Under the pieces are notes generated by a model that was not told the origin of the DNA, searched no databases, and worked only from the letters and a program-made list of their open reading frames with translations. Both the position numbers and the translations under genes were made by a program. From Alphaproteobacteria bacterium (lineage in GTDB: Bacteria; Pseudomonadota; Alphaproteobacteria; Rhizobiales; Xanthobacteraceae), in assembly GCA_005883445.1 (NCBI GenBank), contig VAZL01000310.1, forward strand, positions 1-5,452: DNA of 5,452 nt. Reading direction: 5' to 3'. Shown one piece after another: positions 1 through 5,452 of this stretch; position 1 is the first letter of the stretch, and each line of letters starts with the position of its first letter.

Positions 1-1416
1 GTGAGCCCCAAGCACATCATCGTGGCCGCGGAATTGTTCGAATCATTGCAGGGCGCGCGCGCGCAGATCACCGGCGCTGCCAAGATCTGGCTTCATGGTG
101 ACGCCAATGCCAACCTTCCGCGCATCGATCGCGAGGTTGACGGCATTCCCGGCGATGCGCTCGCGGCCGCGGACCGCCCCGTGCTCACCATCGAGGATCG
201 CGCGCTCTACATTTACACCTCGGGCACGACCGGTCTGCCGAAGGCCGCGAACATGAACCACTATCGCGTGATGCTCGCGAGTTACGCCTTCGCCGGCGTC
301 ATGGACACGCGCGCCAGCGACCGCATGTACGATTGCCTCCCGCTCTATCACACCGCCGGCGGCGTGGTCGCAACCGGCGCGCTGCTGGTCAGGGGCGGCT
401 CGGTGGTGATCCGCGATAAATTTTCCGTGCGCGAGTTCTGGGACGATGTCGTGCGCTGGGATTGCACCTGTTTCCAGTATATCGGCGAGCTCTGCCGCTA
501 CCTCATCAACTCGCCGCCGGACCCGAAGGAGCGCGCGCACCATTTGCGCTTGGCCTGCGGCAACGGCTTGCGGCCCGATGTGTGGGCGCAATTCAAGCGG
601 CGCTTCCAAATTCCGCAGATCATCGAGTTCTACGCCGCGACCGAAGGCAACGTCTCGTTGTTCAATTTCGACGGCAAGGAAGGCGCGGTCGGCCGGCTTC
701 CCTGGTGGGTCGCCGCGCGCTTCCCGACCAAGATCGTCCGCTTCGACGCAGAACGCCAACAGCCGGTCCGCGACGAGCAGGGCTTCTGCATCGAGTGCGA
801 CATCGACGAGCCGGGCGAGGTCATCGGCAAGATCATGAAGGATTCGTCGAGGCCCGGCCAACGGTTCGAGGGTTATGCGAGCGAGGTCGAGACCGACAGA
901 AAGATCCTGCACGACGCGTTTAAGAAAGGCGACGTCTGGTTCCGCACCGGCGATCTGATGCGCAAGGACAAGAACGGCTACTTCTATTTCGTCGATCGCA
1001 TCGGCGACACCTTCCGCTGGAAAGGCGAGAACGTCTCGACCACCGAAGTCGAGGAGGTGGTCGGGCGATTCGACGGCATTATGGAGACCAACGTCTACGG
1101 CGTTCAAATTCCCGGCCGCGACGGCCGCGCCGGCATGGCCGCGATCGTCGCCAAGGACAACCTCAACTTGACGGCGCTGCGCGACCACCTCGCGCAGCAG
1201 CTGCCCGAATATGCGCGGCCGGTATTCCTGCGCATCCGCAAAAACAACGACGTCACCACCACTTTCAAGCAAAAGAAGATCAACCTGTTGAAAGAAGGCT
1301 TCGATCCGGCCCTCACCACCGATCCGATCTACTTCAACGATCCGCAGCGCAAGGCCTTCGTGCGCGTCGACCCCGAGCTCTATGATCGAATCAAGCACGC
1401 AGAGGTGCGGCTGTGA
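1..1416 (+). CDS. FATP-type long/very-long-chain acyl-CoA synthetase, 5' partial
   Basis: ANL-superfamily adenylating enzyme that activates fatty acids with ATP to acyl-AMP and then forms the CoA thioester, feeding beta-oxidation or lipid synthesis; FATP-type members usually work at the inner membrane. Visible in the 471 residues: the phosphate-binding motif YTSGTTGLPK (72-81), the YAATEGN motif (211-217), GDVWFRTGDL (310-319) with the ribose-binding Asp, the hinge region DRIGDTFRWKGENVSTTEVE (332-351), and a C-terminal TFKQKK stretch (421-426) whose first Lys is the likely catalytic A10 lysine. The RWKGENVSTTEV form is typical of the FATP/FadD6 branch. Family members are about 600 residues, so roughly 130 N-terminal residues lie upstream of the window; the GTG at base 1 is an edge effect, not a supported start. 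The stop TGA overlaps the GTG of the next gene, suggesting coupled translation. Exact substrate chain length cannot be read from the sequence. Confidence 0.93.
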   Translation: MSPKHIIVAAELFESLQGARAQITGAAKIWLHGDANANLPRIDREVDGIPGDALAAADRPVLTIEDRALYIYTSGTTGLPKAANMNHYRVMLASYAFAGVMDTRASDRMYDCLPLYHTAGGVVATGALLVRGGSVVIRDKFSVREFWDDVVRWDCTCFQYIGELCRYLINSPPDPKERAHHLRLACGNGLRPDVWAQFKRRFQIPQIIEFYAATEGNVSLFNFDGKEGAVGRLPWWVAARFPTKIVRFDAERQQPVRDEQGFCIECDIDEPGEVIGKIMKDSSRPGQRFEGYASEVETDRKILHDAFKKGDVWFRTGDLMRKDKNGYFYFVDRIGDTFRWKGENVSTTEVEEVVGRFDGIMETNVYGVQIPGRDGRAGMAAIVAKDNLNLTALRDHLAQQLPEYARPVFLRIRKNNDVTTTFKQKKINLLKEGFDPALTTDPIYFNDPQRKAFVRVDPELYDRIKHAEVRL

Positions 1417-1894
1417 TCGCGGGCCCGGGCACCACCGAGGCGATCGGCCCCATGGAGGTCCTCGCATTCTGGCGTGCCGCCGGCCCCGACAAGTGGTACG
1501 AGAAGGACGCGGCCTTCGACGCCGAGATCGCGGCGCGCTTTTCTTGCCTCTGGCAGACCGGCCGCGACGGCAAGCTCGCGCCCTGGGAGGAGACGCCGGA
1601 GGGCGCGCTCGCGCTCGTTATCGTGCTCGACCAGTTCCCGCGCAATATGTTCCGCGGCGACCGGCGCGCCTACGAGACCGACGGGGTTGCCCGCTCCGTC
1701 GCCGATCGCGCCATCGGATGCGGGTTCGACCGACAGGTCCCCCATGCCGCGACGATGAATTCACGAAATACGCCGAGCGACACGCCGACATCATCCGTTG
1801 CTTCGGGCGGTTCCCGCACCGCAACGCGACGTTGGGCCGCGCCACCAGGCCGCAGGAGCAGGCCTTCCTCGATGGCGGCGGGTTTGCGGGCTGA
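1413..1894 (+). pseudogene. DUF924 family protein, broken by internal deletion and frameshift
   Basis: Two parts of one DUF924 protein lie in different frames. The N-terminal part, from GTG 1413 to about 1748, reads MEVLAFWRAAGPDKWYEKD and later ALVIVLDQFPRNMFRG, ending at GFDRQVPHA. The C-terminal part, from about 1751 in the next frame, reads DDEFTKYAERHADII, then FGRFPHRNATLGR and ends AFLDGGGFAG at TGA 1892-1894, the usual family terminus. Intact homologues, from memory, carry about 30 further residues between these parts, including an FYLPFxHSE-type segment; only a few bases separate them here, so about 90-100 bp plus the reading frame are lost. The start overlaps the upstream stop by 4 bases and has AGAGG at 1401-1405; ATG 1452 is an alternative start. 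Without correction the first frame runs on to 2048 into the next gene as nonsense. DUF924 has no firmly established biochemical role; the family is alpha-helical with TPR-like features. A real deletion is more likely than a read error because a block is missing, not one base. Confidence 0.85.
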
Positions 1895-1983
1895 CCGCAT
1901 TGCATGCGCGAAGGCACGCGCTCGATCAAATCTTAGTCGCCGCACATTGAACGCGTGTCGCGGAGTGAACTACGCTTCGAGAC

Positions 1984-3429
1984 ATGCGGCAGAGCTTGGC
2001 CTACGACGAGGACGTCGGGGAATTTTCGCCCCCATCAGCCACGAATGAAAATCTGACCTGCGACTTCCTGGTCGCGGGCGGCGGGCTTTCCGGGCTCAGC
2101 GCGGCCGACGCGGCGATCCGACGCGGGCTCAACGTCGTCGTGATCGAAAAAGGCGTCTATGGCAAAGAGGCGGCATCCGGGCTCAGCGCGGGCCAATTCC
2201 TGACCGGATGGGCGAAGCCGATCGACGTCATGATCACGGAGCTCGCCCAACAAGACATGGAAAAAGGCGTTTATGGCGTGCAAGCGCATCGACGGGCGGA
2301 GCGCAGGGTGCGGGCGTTCCTGCGCCGCACCGTCGAGGGATGCCAGCAGCTCGAAGAGCTTGATCACGACTACAACCTGCGCGCTTCGGTGCAACATGGG
2401 GCGTGCACGGCGGCCATCACCGAGGCCGACATGGCGAGCCTCGAAGCCGCTTACCGCTTCATGGAGAAGAGCAATCTGCGAGCGCTGATGCCGCTCGCGG
2501 ACAAGCGCCGGCCGCCGTTCTTCGAGATTCTTGGCGCACGACAGCTGCAGCGGCGCTACGGCACCGCCGAGGGATTTTACGCCGGTGGCGTGATCGATCG
2601 CTTCGGCGGCAGCTTTCGTCCGCGCAAGTTTCTCATCGGACTGGCGCGGGCGCTGCGCAAGCGCGGCGTGCGGTTCTTCCAGCACACGGAGGCGCAAGCG
2701 CTCGATTTCGCCGACCATCAGATGACTGTTTTTTGCGGAAACGGCGCCACCATCGGAGCGAACACGCTGTTCATGGCCAACGCCTATGCCCGCCACATCA
2801 ACGGCGACGCGCTCGAGCGCGCGATCTTTGAATACGATTACGTCGTGGAAGTGGAACTGCCGGAAGGCGCGAAAACGCTTATGGCCGGCTCGGTCCTTTC
2901 CGATACGCGCGACCCCTGCTTCTACGCGCGCCGCCACGGCCGGCGCCTCTATATGGGCTACGAGGAGACGGCGGAGACCTCACCCGAAATCATGCGCGAT
3001 GTCGCCCGTCGAACGCTGGAGGAAGGCAAACGCGTGTTTCCTGCGTTAGGCTCCCTCGGCGACCGCGACATCAAGAACGCGTGGTCGGGGCGGGTGTACT
3101 ACACGTTGGATGATTATCCCTTCGTGGAGCGTCGCCACGGCGGACGCGTGATCACCTTTGCCGCGCCTTCCGATCACGGCAACTCGCTGGCGCTGCGCAT
3201 CGGACAACTCGTCGGCAACGTCGTTCCTCGTTCGACATCCCAGCCGAAGAACGAGGCTGACGAGCGCCAACGGCGCCGCAACGCAGAGCAGTTGCGGCTG
3301 TTCGAAAGCTTCCCCAAGGGACTGCGCCTGCGCCCCGGCAGGCGCTATCAAGAGGCCGCATTCCGGGATCCCGAGCCGCCCGTCGTCGTCAGTCCGGCCA
3401 AGACATCGGTCCGCAATCGATCGGCGTGA
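1984..3429 (+). CDS. FAD-dependent oxidoreductase, DAO family (PuuB-like)
   Basis: Predicted cytoplasmic flavoenzyme of the D-amino-acid-oxidase fold (481 aa); the closest family style is gamma-glutamylputrescine oxidase and related amine or N-substituted amino acid oxidases. The Rossmann dinucleotide motif GGGLSG lies at 32-37 in the context CDFLVAGGGLSGLSAADAA, followed by the end-of-strand acidic residue in VVVIEKG (51-57). The second FAD segment, normally close to ASGRNGGQ, reads ASGLSAGQ (64-71). The C-terminal FAD/substrate region shows AWSGRVYYTLDDYPFVERR (366-384) and DHGNSLALRIGQLVG (397-411), matching the family's WxGxxxYTxDxxPxIG and GHGxxLA regions. A 25-residue N-terminal stretch precedes the Rossmann fold and a Pro/Arg-rich tail of about 70 residues follows the last FAD segment. 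ATG 1984 is the only plausible start; upstream GGAG at 1962-1965 is too distant to be a good ribosome site. The gene begins 89 bases after the broken DUF924 gene. No polyamine pathway partner is visible, so the substrate is unknown. Confidence 0.88.
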   Translation: MRQSLAYDEDVGEFSPPSATNENLTCDFLVAGGGLSGLSAADAAIRRGLNVVVIEKGVYGKEAASGLSAGQFLTGWAKPIDVMITELAQQDMEKGVYGVQAHRRAERRVRAFLRRTVEGCQQLEELDHDYNLRASVQHGACTAAITEADMASLEAAYRFMEKSNLRALMPLADKRRPPFFEILGARQLQRRYGTAEGFYAGGVIDRFGGSFRPRKFLIGLARALRKRGVRFFQHTEAQALDFADHQMTVFCGNGATIGANTLFMANAYARHINGDALERAIFEYDYVVEVELPEGAKTLMAGSVLSDTRDPCFYARRHGRRLYMGYEETAETSPEIMRDVARRTLEEGKRVFPALGSLGDRDIKNAWSGRVYYTLDDYPFVERRHGGRVITFAAPSDHGNSLALRIGQLVGNVVPRSTSQPKNEADERQRRRNAEQLRLFESFPKGLRLRPGRRYQEAAFRDPEPPVVVSPAKTSVRNRSA

Positions 3430-3469
3430 AGCTCTCGATGGCGGTGGAGCGCTCGTCACTCGCGCTCGG

Positions 3470-3503
3470 GAGACTCAAGGCGCGCAATGGCGTCTTGAGT
3501 CTC
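3470..3503. terminator. Bidirectional hairpin between convergent genes
   Basis: Inverted repeat with 13-base arms: GAGACTCAAGGCG at 3470-3482 and CGTCTTGAGTCTC at 3491-3503, enclosing an 8-base loop. Twelve positions are Watson-Crick and one is a G-T pair. It sits between the stop of the FAD oxidoreductase (3429) and the stop of the converging helix-hairpin-helix gene (3548), where a shared transcription end is expected. Neither side carries the T tract of a classical intrinsic terminator, so it may instead act as an mRNA 3' end stabiliser or work with Rho. Confidence 0.6.
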
Positions 3504-3547
3504 ACAGCCTAATGACGACTGCACAGTCCGTATCTTGCGCGAGCGCT

Positions 3548-3904
3548 TCAGAAGCTGACGACATCCTTGATCGCGGCGGCCGCGTCGGCGGGCACGACCT
3601 TGCGCGCCACGAAATCATCCCAGTTCTTGAATTTCGCCTTGGCGCGGGCTTCGATGATCGCCTTGGAGCGGACTGGACCGATCTGCGGCAGCTTGTCGAG
3701 TTCCGCTGCCGTTGCGGTGTTGAGATTGGTCTTGGCAACCTGCGGAGCCGTTGCGGCGCCGGTGGTCGCGGGCTTCGCGGGCGCGGGCGTTGTGACGGCG
3801 GGGGCGGGCTTTGCGGGCTGCGCTGGTTGCGTCCCCTGCGCGAAGGCCGGGATGGATAGCAGCGCGAGCATCGCCGAGGTGACGAGAACGCGACGGGTGA
3901 ACAT
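3548..3904 (-). CDS. Exported ComEA-like helix-hairpin-helix protein
   Basis: A 118-residue protein with three parts. Residues 1-22 form a Sec signal peptide: MFTRR, the hydrophobic stretch VLVTSAMLALLSIPAFA, and a likely cleavage site AFA|Q. Residues 23-57 are a Pro/Ala/Thr-rich flexible linker. Residues 58-118 form a helix-hairpin-helix DNA-binding domain with the hallmark NLNTATAAELDKLPQIGPVRSK (60-81), close to the LNxAxxxeLxxLPGIGxxxA pattern of ComEA and related PF12836-type proteins. ComEA binds incoming DNA in the periplasm during natural transformation, but many alphaproteobacteria carry such short exported proteins without a demonstrated competence role, and no com genes are visible here. 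An in-frame upstream extension to 4174 is rejected because it has no family resemblance and would bury the signal peptide; ATG 3904 also has a good ribosome site. The gene converges on the FAD oxidoreductase gene. Confidence 0.88.
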   Translation of the reverse strand: MFTRRVLVTSAMLALLSIPAFAQGTQPAQPAKPAPAVTTPAPAKPATTGAATAPQVAKTNLNTATAAELDKLPQIGPVRSKAIIEARAKAKFKNWDDFVARKVVPADAAAAIKDVVSF

Positions 3905-3913
3905 GGTGATAGA

Positions 3914-3920
3914 TCCTCTT
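3914..3920 (-). promoter_or_regulatory. Ribosome binding site that fixes the ComEA-like start
   Basis: On the minus strand this reads AAGAGGA, 9 bases before the ATG at 3904. It supports starting translation at the signal peptide rather than at the longer in-frame option beginning at 4174. Confidence 0.7.
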
Positions 3921-4179
3921 CGTGATCCCTCATGGCTTGAACGCGAAGGCTGAGCCTGCACGCAAGCCGAGCGGGCGTTTATAGGCATCAGTCCCGGATC
4001 GTCGGCATGCCTCACGGCGCGCACCACCATCCGACTGACGACATCCACATAGCAGAGCAATCTCGAACGACGCATGGATGACGCGTTCATCTGGTGTTCA
4101 CGCCGGTTAAGGTTGCGTCCATGCCACGAAGTCGTCGGAATTGTGCGCGGGCGACGGCAGCTCCGCCGGGGCAATCGCG

Positions 4180-4725
4180 TCAGCGCAGAGTTCGCCCGCC
4201 TGATCGCCGACGGCGCGAGGGAGCGGCCGAGGCCGCGCTCGCGCGCACGGCGGGCGCCGCGCTCCGTGCGCCGATGGCGGCCGATGCAGCCAAATTCTGG
4301 TACATCCGCCGCAGGCTGCGCCTGACCACCCCCAGATCTTTTGCCGGCACGCCGGCCATCGCCGTGCGCTCCAAGGCGATTGCGTGCGGGATCACGCGCG
4401 CCAAGACTGCCGCTCCCTTCGGCGTCAGGCGCACGACCACTTCGCGGCTGTTGGTCGCGGATCGCGTGCGGGTCACGAGACCCATCTTCACCAGGCGGGT
4501 GACCACGCGCGACAAGGTCGAGACGTCGATGCTGGTGCTGGCGGCAACGTCGATCTGACGCTGGCCGTCATCGTTGGCGAGCACCGCGAGGACCCGCCAC
4601 ATCGCGATACTCAAGTGGTGTCGGGCGAGCGTGTTCTGCCCGAAGTCGATCACCAGAAGCCAGCCGACGCGGTTGATGAGATAGGGAAGATATTCGCTGA
4701 AATCGAGACGCGGGCGAGTGGTCAC
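4180..4725 (-). CDS. MarR-family transcriptional regulator
   Basis: A 181-residue winged helix-turn-helix regulator. MarR proteins bind palindromic sites as dimers and usually release DNA on binding a small, often phenolic, ligand. Residues 10-50 form the N-terminal dimerisation helices and first DNA-domain helix (LPYLINRVGWLLVI, then LSIAMWRVLAVLA). Residues 56-84 hold the helix-turn-helix, with the recognition helix in DVSTLSRVVTRLVKMGLV (67-84). The wing is RTRSATNSREVVVRLTPKG (86-104), with the family's usual Arg and LTxxG signature. The C-terminal dimerisation helix runs to about residue 147 (LRRMYQNLA). The last 35 residues are Ala/Arg/Ser-rich with an SRRRRSGGR patch, which is not typical. 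GTG 4725 is the start; a modest AGGA lies 11 bases upstream and no better in-frame start is seen. It is divergent from the flavin monooxygenase gene at 4959, and a palindromic operator candidate lies between them. Confidence 0.92.
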   Translation of the reverse strand: MTTRPRLDFSEYLPYLINRVGWLLVIDFGQNTLARHHLSIAMWRVLAVLANDDGQRQIDVAASTSIDVSTLSRVVTRLVKMGLVTRTRSATNSREVVVRLTPKGAAVLARVIPHAIALERTAMAGVPAKDLGVVRRSLRRMYQNLAASAAIGARSAAPAVRASAASAAPSRRRRSGGRTLR

Positions 4726-4857
4726 GAATGTGAAATTCCTGCAGATTCTGGGTCAACGCTTTTATGGGCCGCCTTGCGCGATGTCAAAGGCGGGTCAGGC
4801 TGGATCGTTTGTGCCGTTGGCCGCATAGTACTGCCTTCGGCGATGCCGGCAATCTGT

Positions 4858-4882
4858 TGCATTTACAACAATTGCAAATGCA
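4858..4882. promoter_or_regulatory. Candidate MarR operator, 25-bp interrupted palindrome
   Basis: Left arm TGCATTTACAA (4858-4868) and right arm TTGCAAATGCA (4872-4882) are inverted repeats matching at 10 of 11 positions, separated by the 3-base spacer CAA. The size and AT-rich symmetric form suit a MarR dimer site. It lies in the intergenic region between the minus-strand marR gene and the plus-strand monooxygenase gene and covers the -35 box and most of the spacer of the promoter at 4862-4890. Binding there would block RNA polymerase. That the adjacent MarR protein is the one that binds is inference from position. Confidence 0.7.
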
Positions 4883-4890
4883 TCTATAAT
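4862..4890 (+). promoter_or_regulatory. Sigma-70-type promoter of the luciferase-like monooxygenase
   Basis: The -35 box TTTACA (4862-4867, one mismatch to TTGACA) and the perfect -10 box TATAAT (4885-4890) are separated by exactly 17 bases. Transcription would start near 4897, giving a leader of about 60 bases before GTG 4959. Such a near-consensus AT-rich promoter stands out in this GC-rich sequence, and it overlaps the palindrome at 4858-4882. Confidence 0.75.
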
Positions 4891-4945
4891 GCCGTTACCA
4901 AGTCAGGGCTGCGACCCAGCGACCTAAAGGGTCTCAGCAGGTCAA

Positions 4946-4954
4946 AGGGAGGAG
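4946..4954 (+). promoter_or_regulatory. Strong ribosome binding site for the GTG start at 4959
   Basis: The stretch AGGGAGGAG contains GGAGG at 4948-4952, six bases before GTG 4959. It fixes the start of the monooxygenase on a GTG, from which the luciferase-family N-terminal strand MDFGYFTL begins at once. Confidence 0.8.
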
Positions 4955-4958
4955 TGTT

Positions 4959-5452
4959 GTGGACTTCGGCTACTTCACCCTGAGCGACAATCACTACGAG
5001 AACAACACGCGGGCGGCGAACCAGTTCGTCACCGACATCGCCGAGGAGGCACTGCACGCCGACAAGCTCGGCATGCACTCGGCGTGGATCGGGGAGCACC
5101 ATTTCAACTCGCTGGGCGTGCTGTCTTGCCCGGATCTGGTGCTCGCCTATATCGCCGCGCGAACGAAGCGCATCCGGCTCGCGCCCGCAGTGACGGTGCT
5201 GCCGCTGCATCATCCGATCCGCGTCGCCGAGCAATGGGCCACGCTCGATCTGCTCAGCAACGGGCGCGTGGATTTTGCGGCCGGACGCGGTTATGACCGC
5301 CGGGAGTACCTGCCCTTCCACGTCTCGTTCGAGGACAATCAGACCATCTTCGACGAAGGGCTCGAAGTCGTGCGCAAATTGTGGGCCGCGGACGACCGCA
5401 TCTCTCACCACGGCAAGCACTATTCCTTCGACGACGTGCGTATTACGCCGAA
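4959..5452 (+). CDS. Luciferase-like flavin-dependent monooxygenase, 3' partial
   Basis: N-terminal 164 residues of an LLM-class (PF00296) flavin monooxygenase. These enzymes use reduced FMN from a partner reductase, or F420 in some branches, and O2 to oxidise small organic substrates in the cytoplasm, with a TIM-barrel fold. Visible elements: first barrel strand MDFGYFTLSD (1-10), helix EEALHADKLGMHSAWIGEHHF (29-49) with the conserved EHHF active-site segment, TKRIRLAPAVTVLPLHHPIRVAEQ (69-92), and DLLSNGRVDFAAGRGYDRREY (97-117), where the SxGR and GxGR(G) segments help bind the flavin phosphate. DEGLEVVRKLW (132-142) follows, then a domain in the style of HGKHYSFDDV (151-160). The full protein is usually 330-400 residues, so the rest lies beyond the window. 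No stop occurs before the window end. The upstream promoter, palindrome and divergent marR suggest ligand-induced expression. The substrate cannot be assigned. Confidence 0.92.
   Translation, partial: MDFGYFTLSDNHYENNTRAANQFVTDIAEEALHADKLGMHSAWIGEHHFNSLGVLSCPDLVLAYIAARTKRIRLAPAVTVLPLHHPIRVAEQWATLDLLSNGRVDFAAGRGYDRREYLPFHVSFEDNQTIFDEGLEVVRKLWAADDRISHHGKHYSFDDVRITP

Noticed and set aside
43..1467. Long minus-strand open frame opposite the acyl-CoA synthetase
   Set aside because: It mirrors the codon structure of a clearly recognisable plus-strand enzyme and its translation shows no known motif; long antisense frames are common in GC-rich genes.
1907..1922. Short GCGCG/CGCGC inverted repeat after the DUF924 remnant as a terminator
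   Set aside because: The stem has only about five pairs and no T tract follows, which is expected by chance in GC-rich sequence.
1752..2048. Continuation of the first DUF924 frame to 2048
   Set aside because: After the break the translation is Arg/Ser/Thr-rich nonsense and it overlaps the start of the FAD oxidoreductase, while the true DUF924 C-terminus is found in another frame.
2035..2937. Minus-strand open frame opposite the FAD oxidoreductase
   Set aside because: A shadow of the plus-strand gene, with no recognisable domain in its translation.
3978..3983. TATAAA on the minus strand as a -10 box for the ComEA-like gene
   Set aside because: No acceptable -35 box lies 16-18 bases upstream of it, so the promoter could not be supported.
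3905..4174. In-frame N-terminal extension of the ComEA-like protein (about 90 residues)
   Set aside because: The extension is Arg-rich with no family resemblance, it would place a clear signal peptide in the middle of the protein, and the ATG at 3904 has a good ribosome site.
3905..4179. Possible small gene or RNA in the 275-base gap between the ComEA-like and marR genes
   Set aside because: The open frames here on both strands give low-complexity Arg-rich translations with no convincing start signal, and no strong RNA fold was seen by eye.

Overview
The window is GC-rich and densely coded, with GTG starts and protein types (FATP-like acyl-CoA ligase, DUF924, PuuB-like FAD oxidoreductase, secreted helix-hairpin-helix protein, MarR regulator, luciferase-like monooxygenase) that suggest an alphaproteobacterium, probably a Bradyrhizobium/Rhodopseudomonas-like member of the Hyphomicrobiales. 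That placement comes from protein style only; no rRNA or other marker gene is present.

Layout from left to right. (1) Bases 1-1416, plus strand: the C-terminal three quarters of a fatty-acid-transport-protein-type acyl-CoA synthetase, cut off by the window edge. (2) Bases 1413-1894, plus strand: a DUF924 gene that overlaps the synthetase stop by 4 bases and is broken by an internal deletion and frame change near 1743-1751. (3) Bases 1984-3429, plus strand: a DAO-family FAD-dependent oxidoreductase resembling gamma-glutamylputrescine oxidase. (4) A strong hairpin at 3470-3503 in the gap between convergent genes, probably a shared transcription end. (5) Bases 3548-3904, minus strand: a small exported ComEA-like helix-hairpin-helix protein. 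(6) Bases 3905-4179: no supported gene. (7) Bases 4180-4725, minus strand: a MarR-family regulator with an unusual Ala/Arg-rich tail. (8) Bases 4726-4958: a divergent control region with a near-consensus sigma-70-type promoter (TTTACA, 17 bases, TATAAT) overlaid by a 25-bp interrupted palindrome, a good candidate MarR operator. (9) Bases 4959-5452, plus strand: the N-terminal part of a luciferase-like flavin monooxygenase, running off the right edge.

The best-supported functional unit is the divergent MarR/monooxygenase pair: the regulator probably represses the monooxygenase promoter until a small, perhaps aromatic or otherwise toxic, ligand releases it. The synthetase and DUF924 gene were probably translationally coupled before the latter broke. 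I see no mobile element, CRISPR array, RNA gene or defence system, and nothing here amounts to a clearly new biological system. The two observations most worth following are the promoter/operator architecture at 4858-4890 and the DUF924 deletion.
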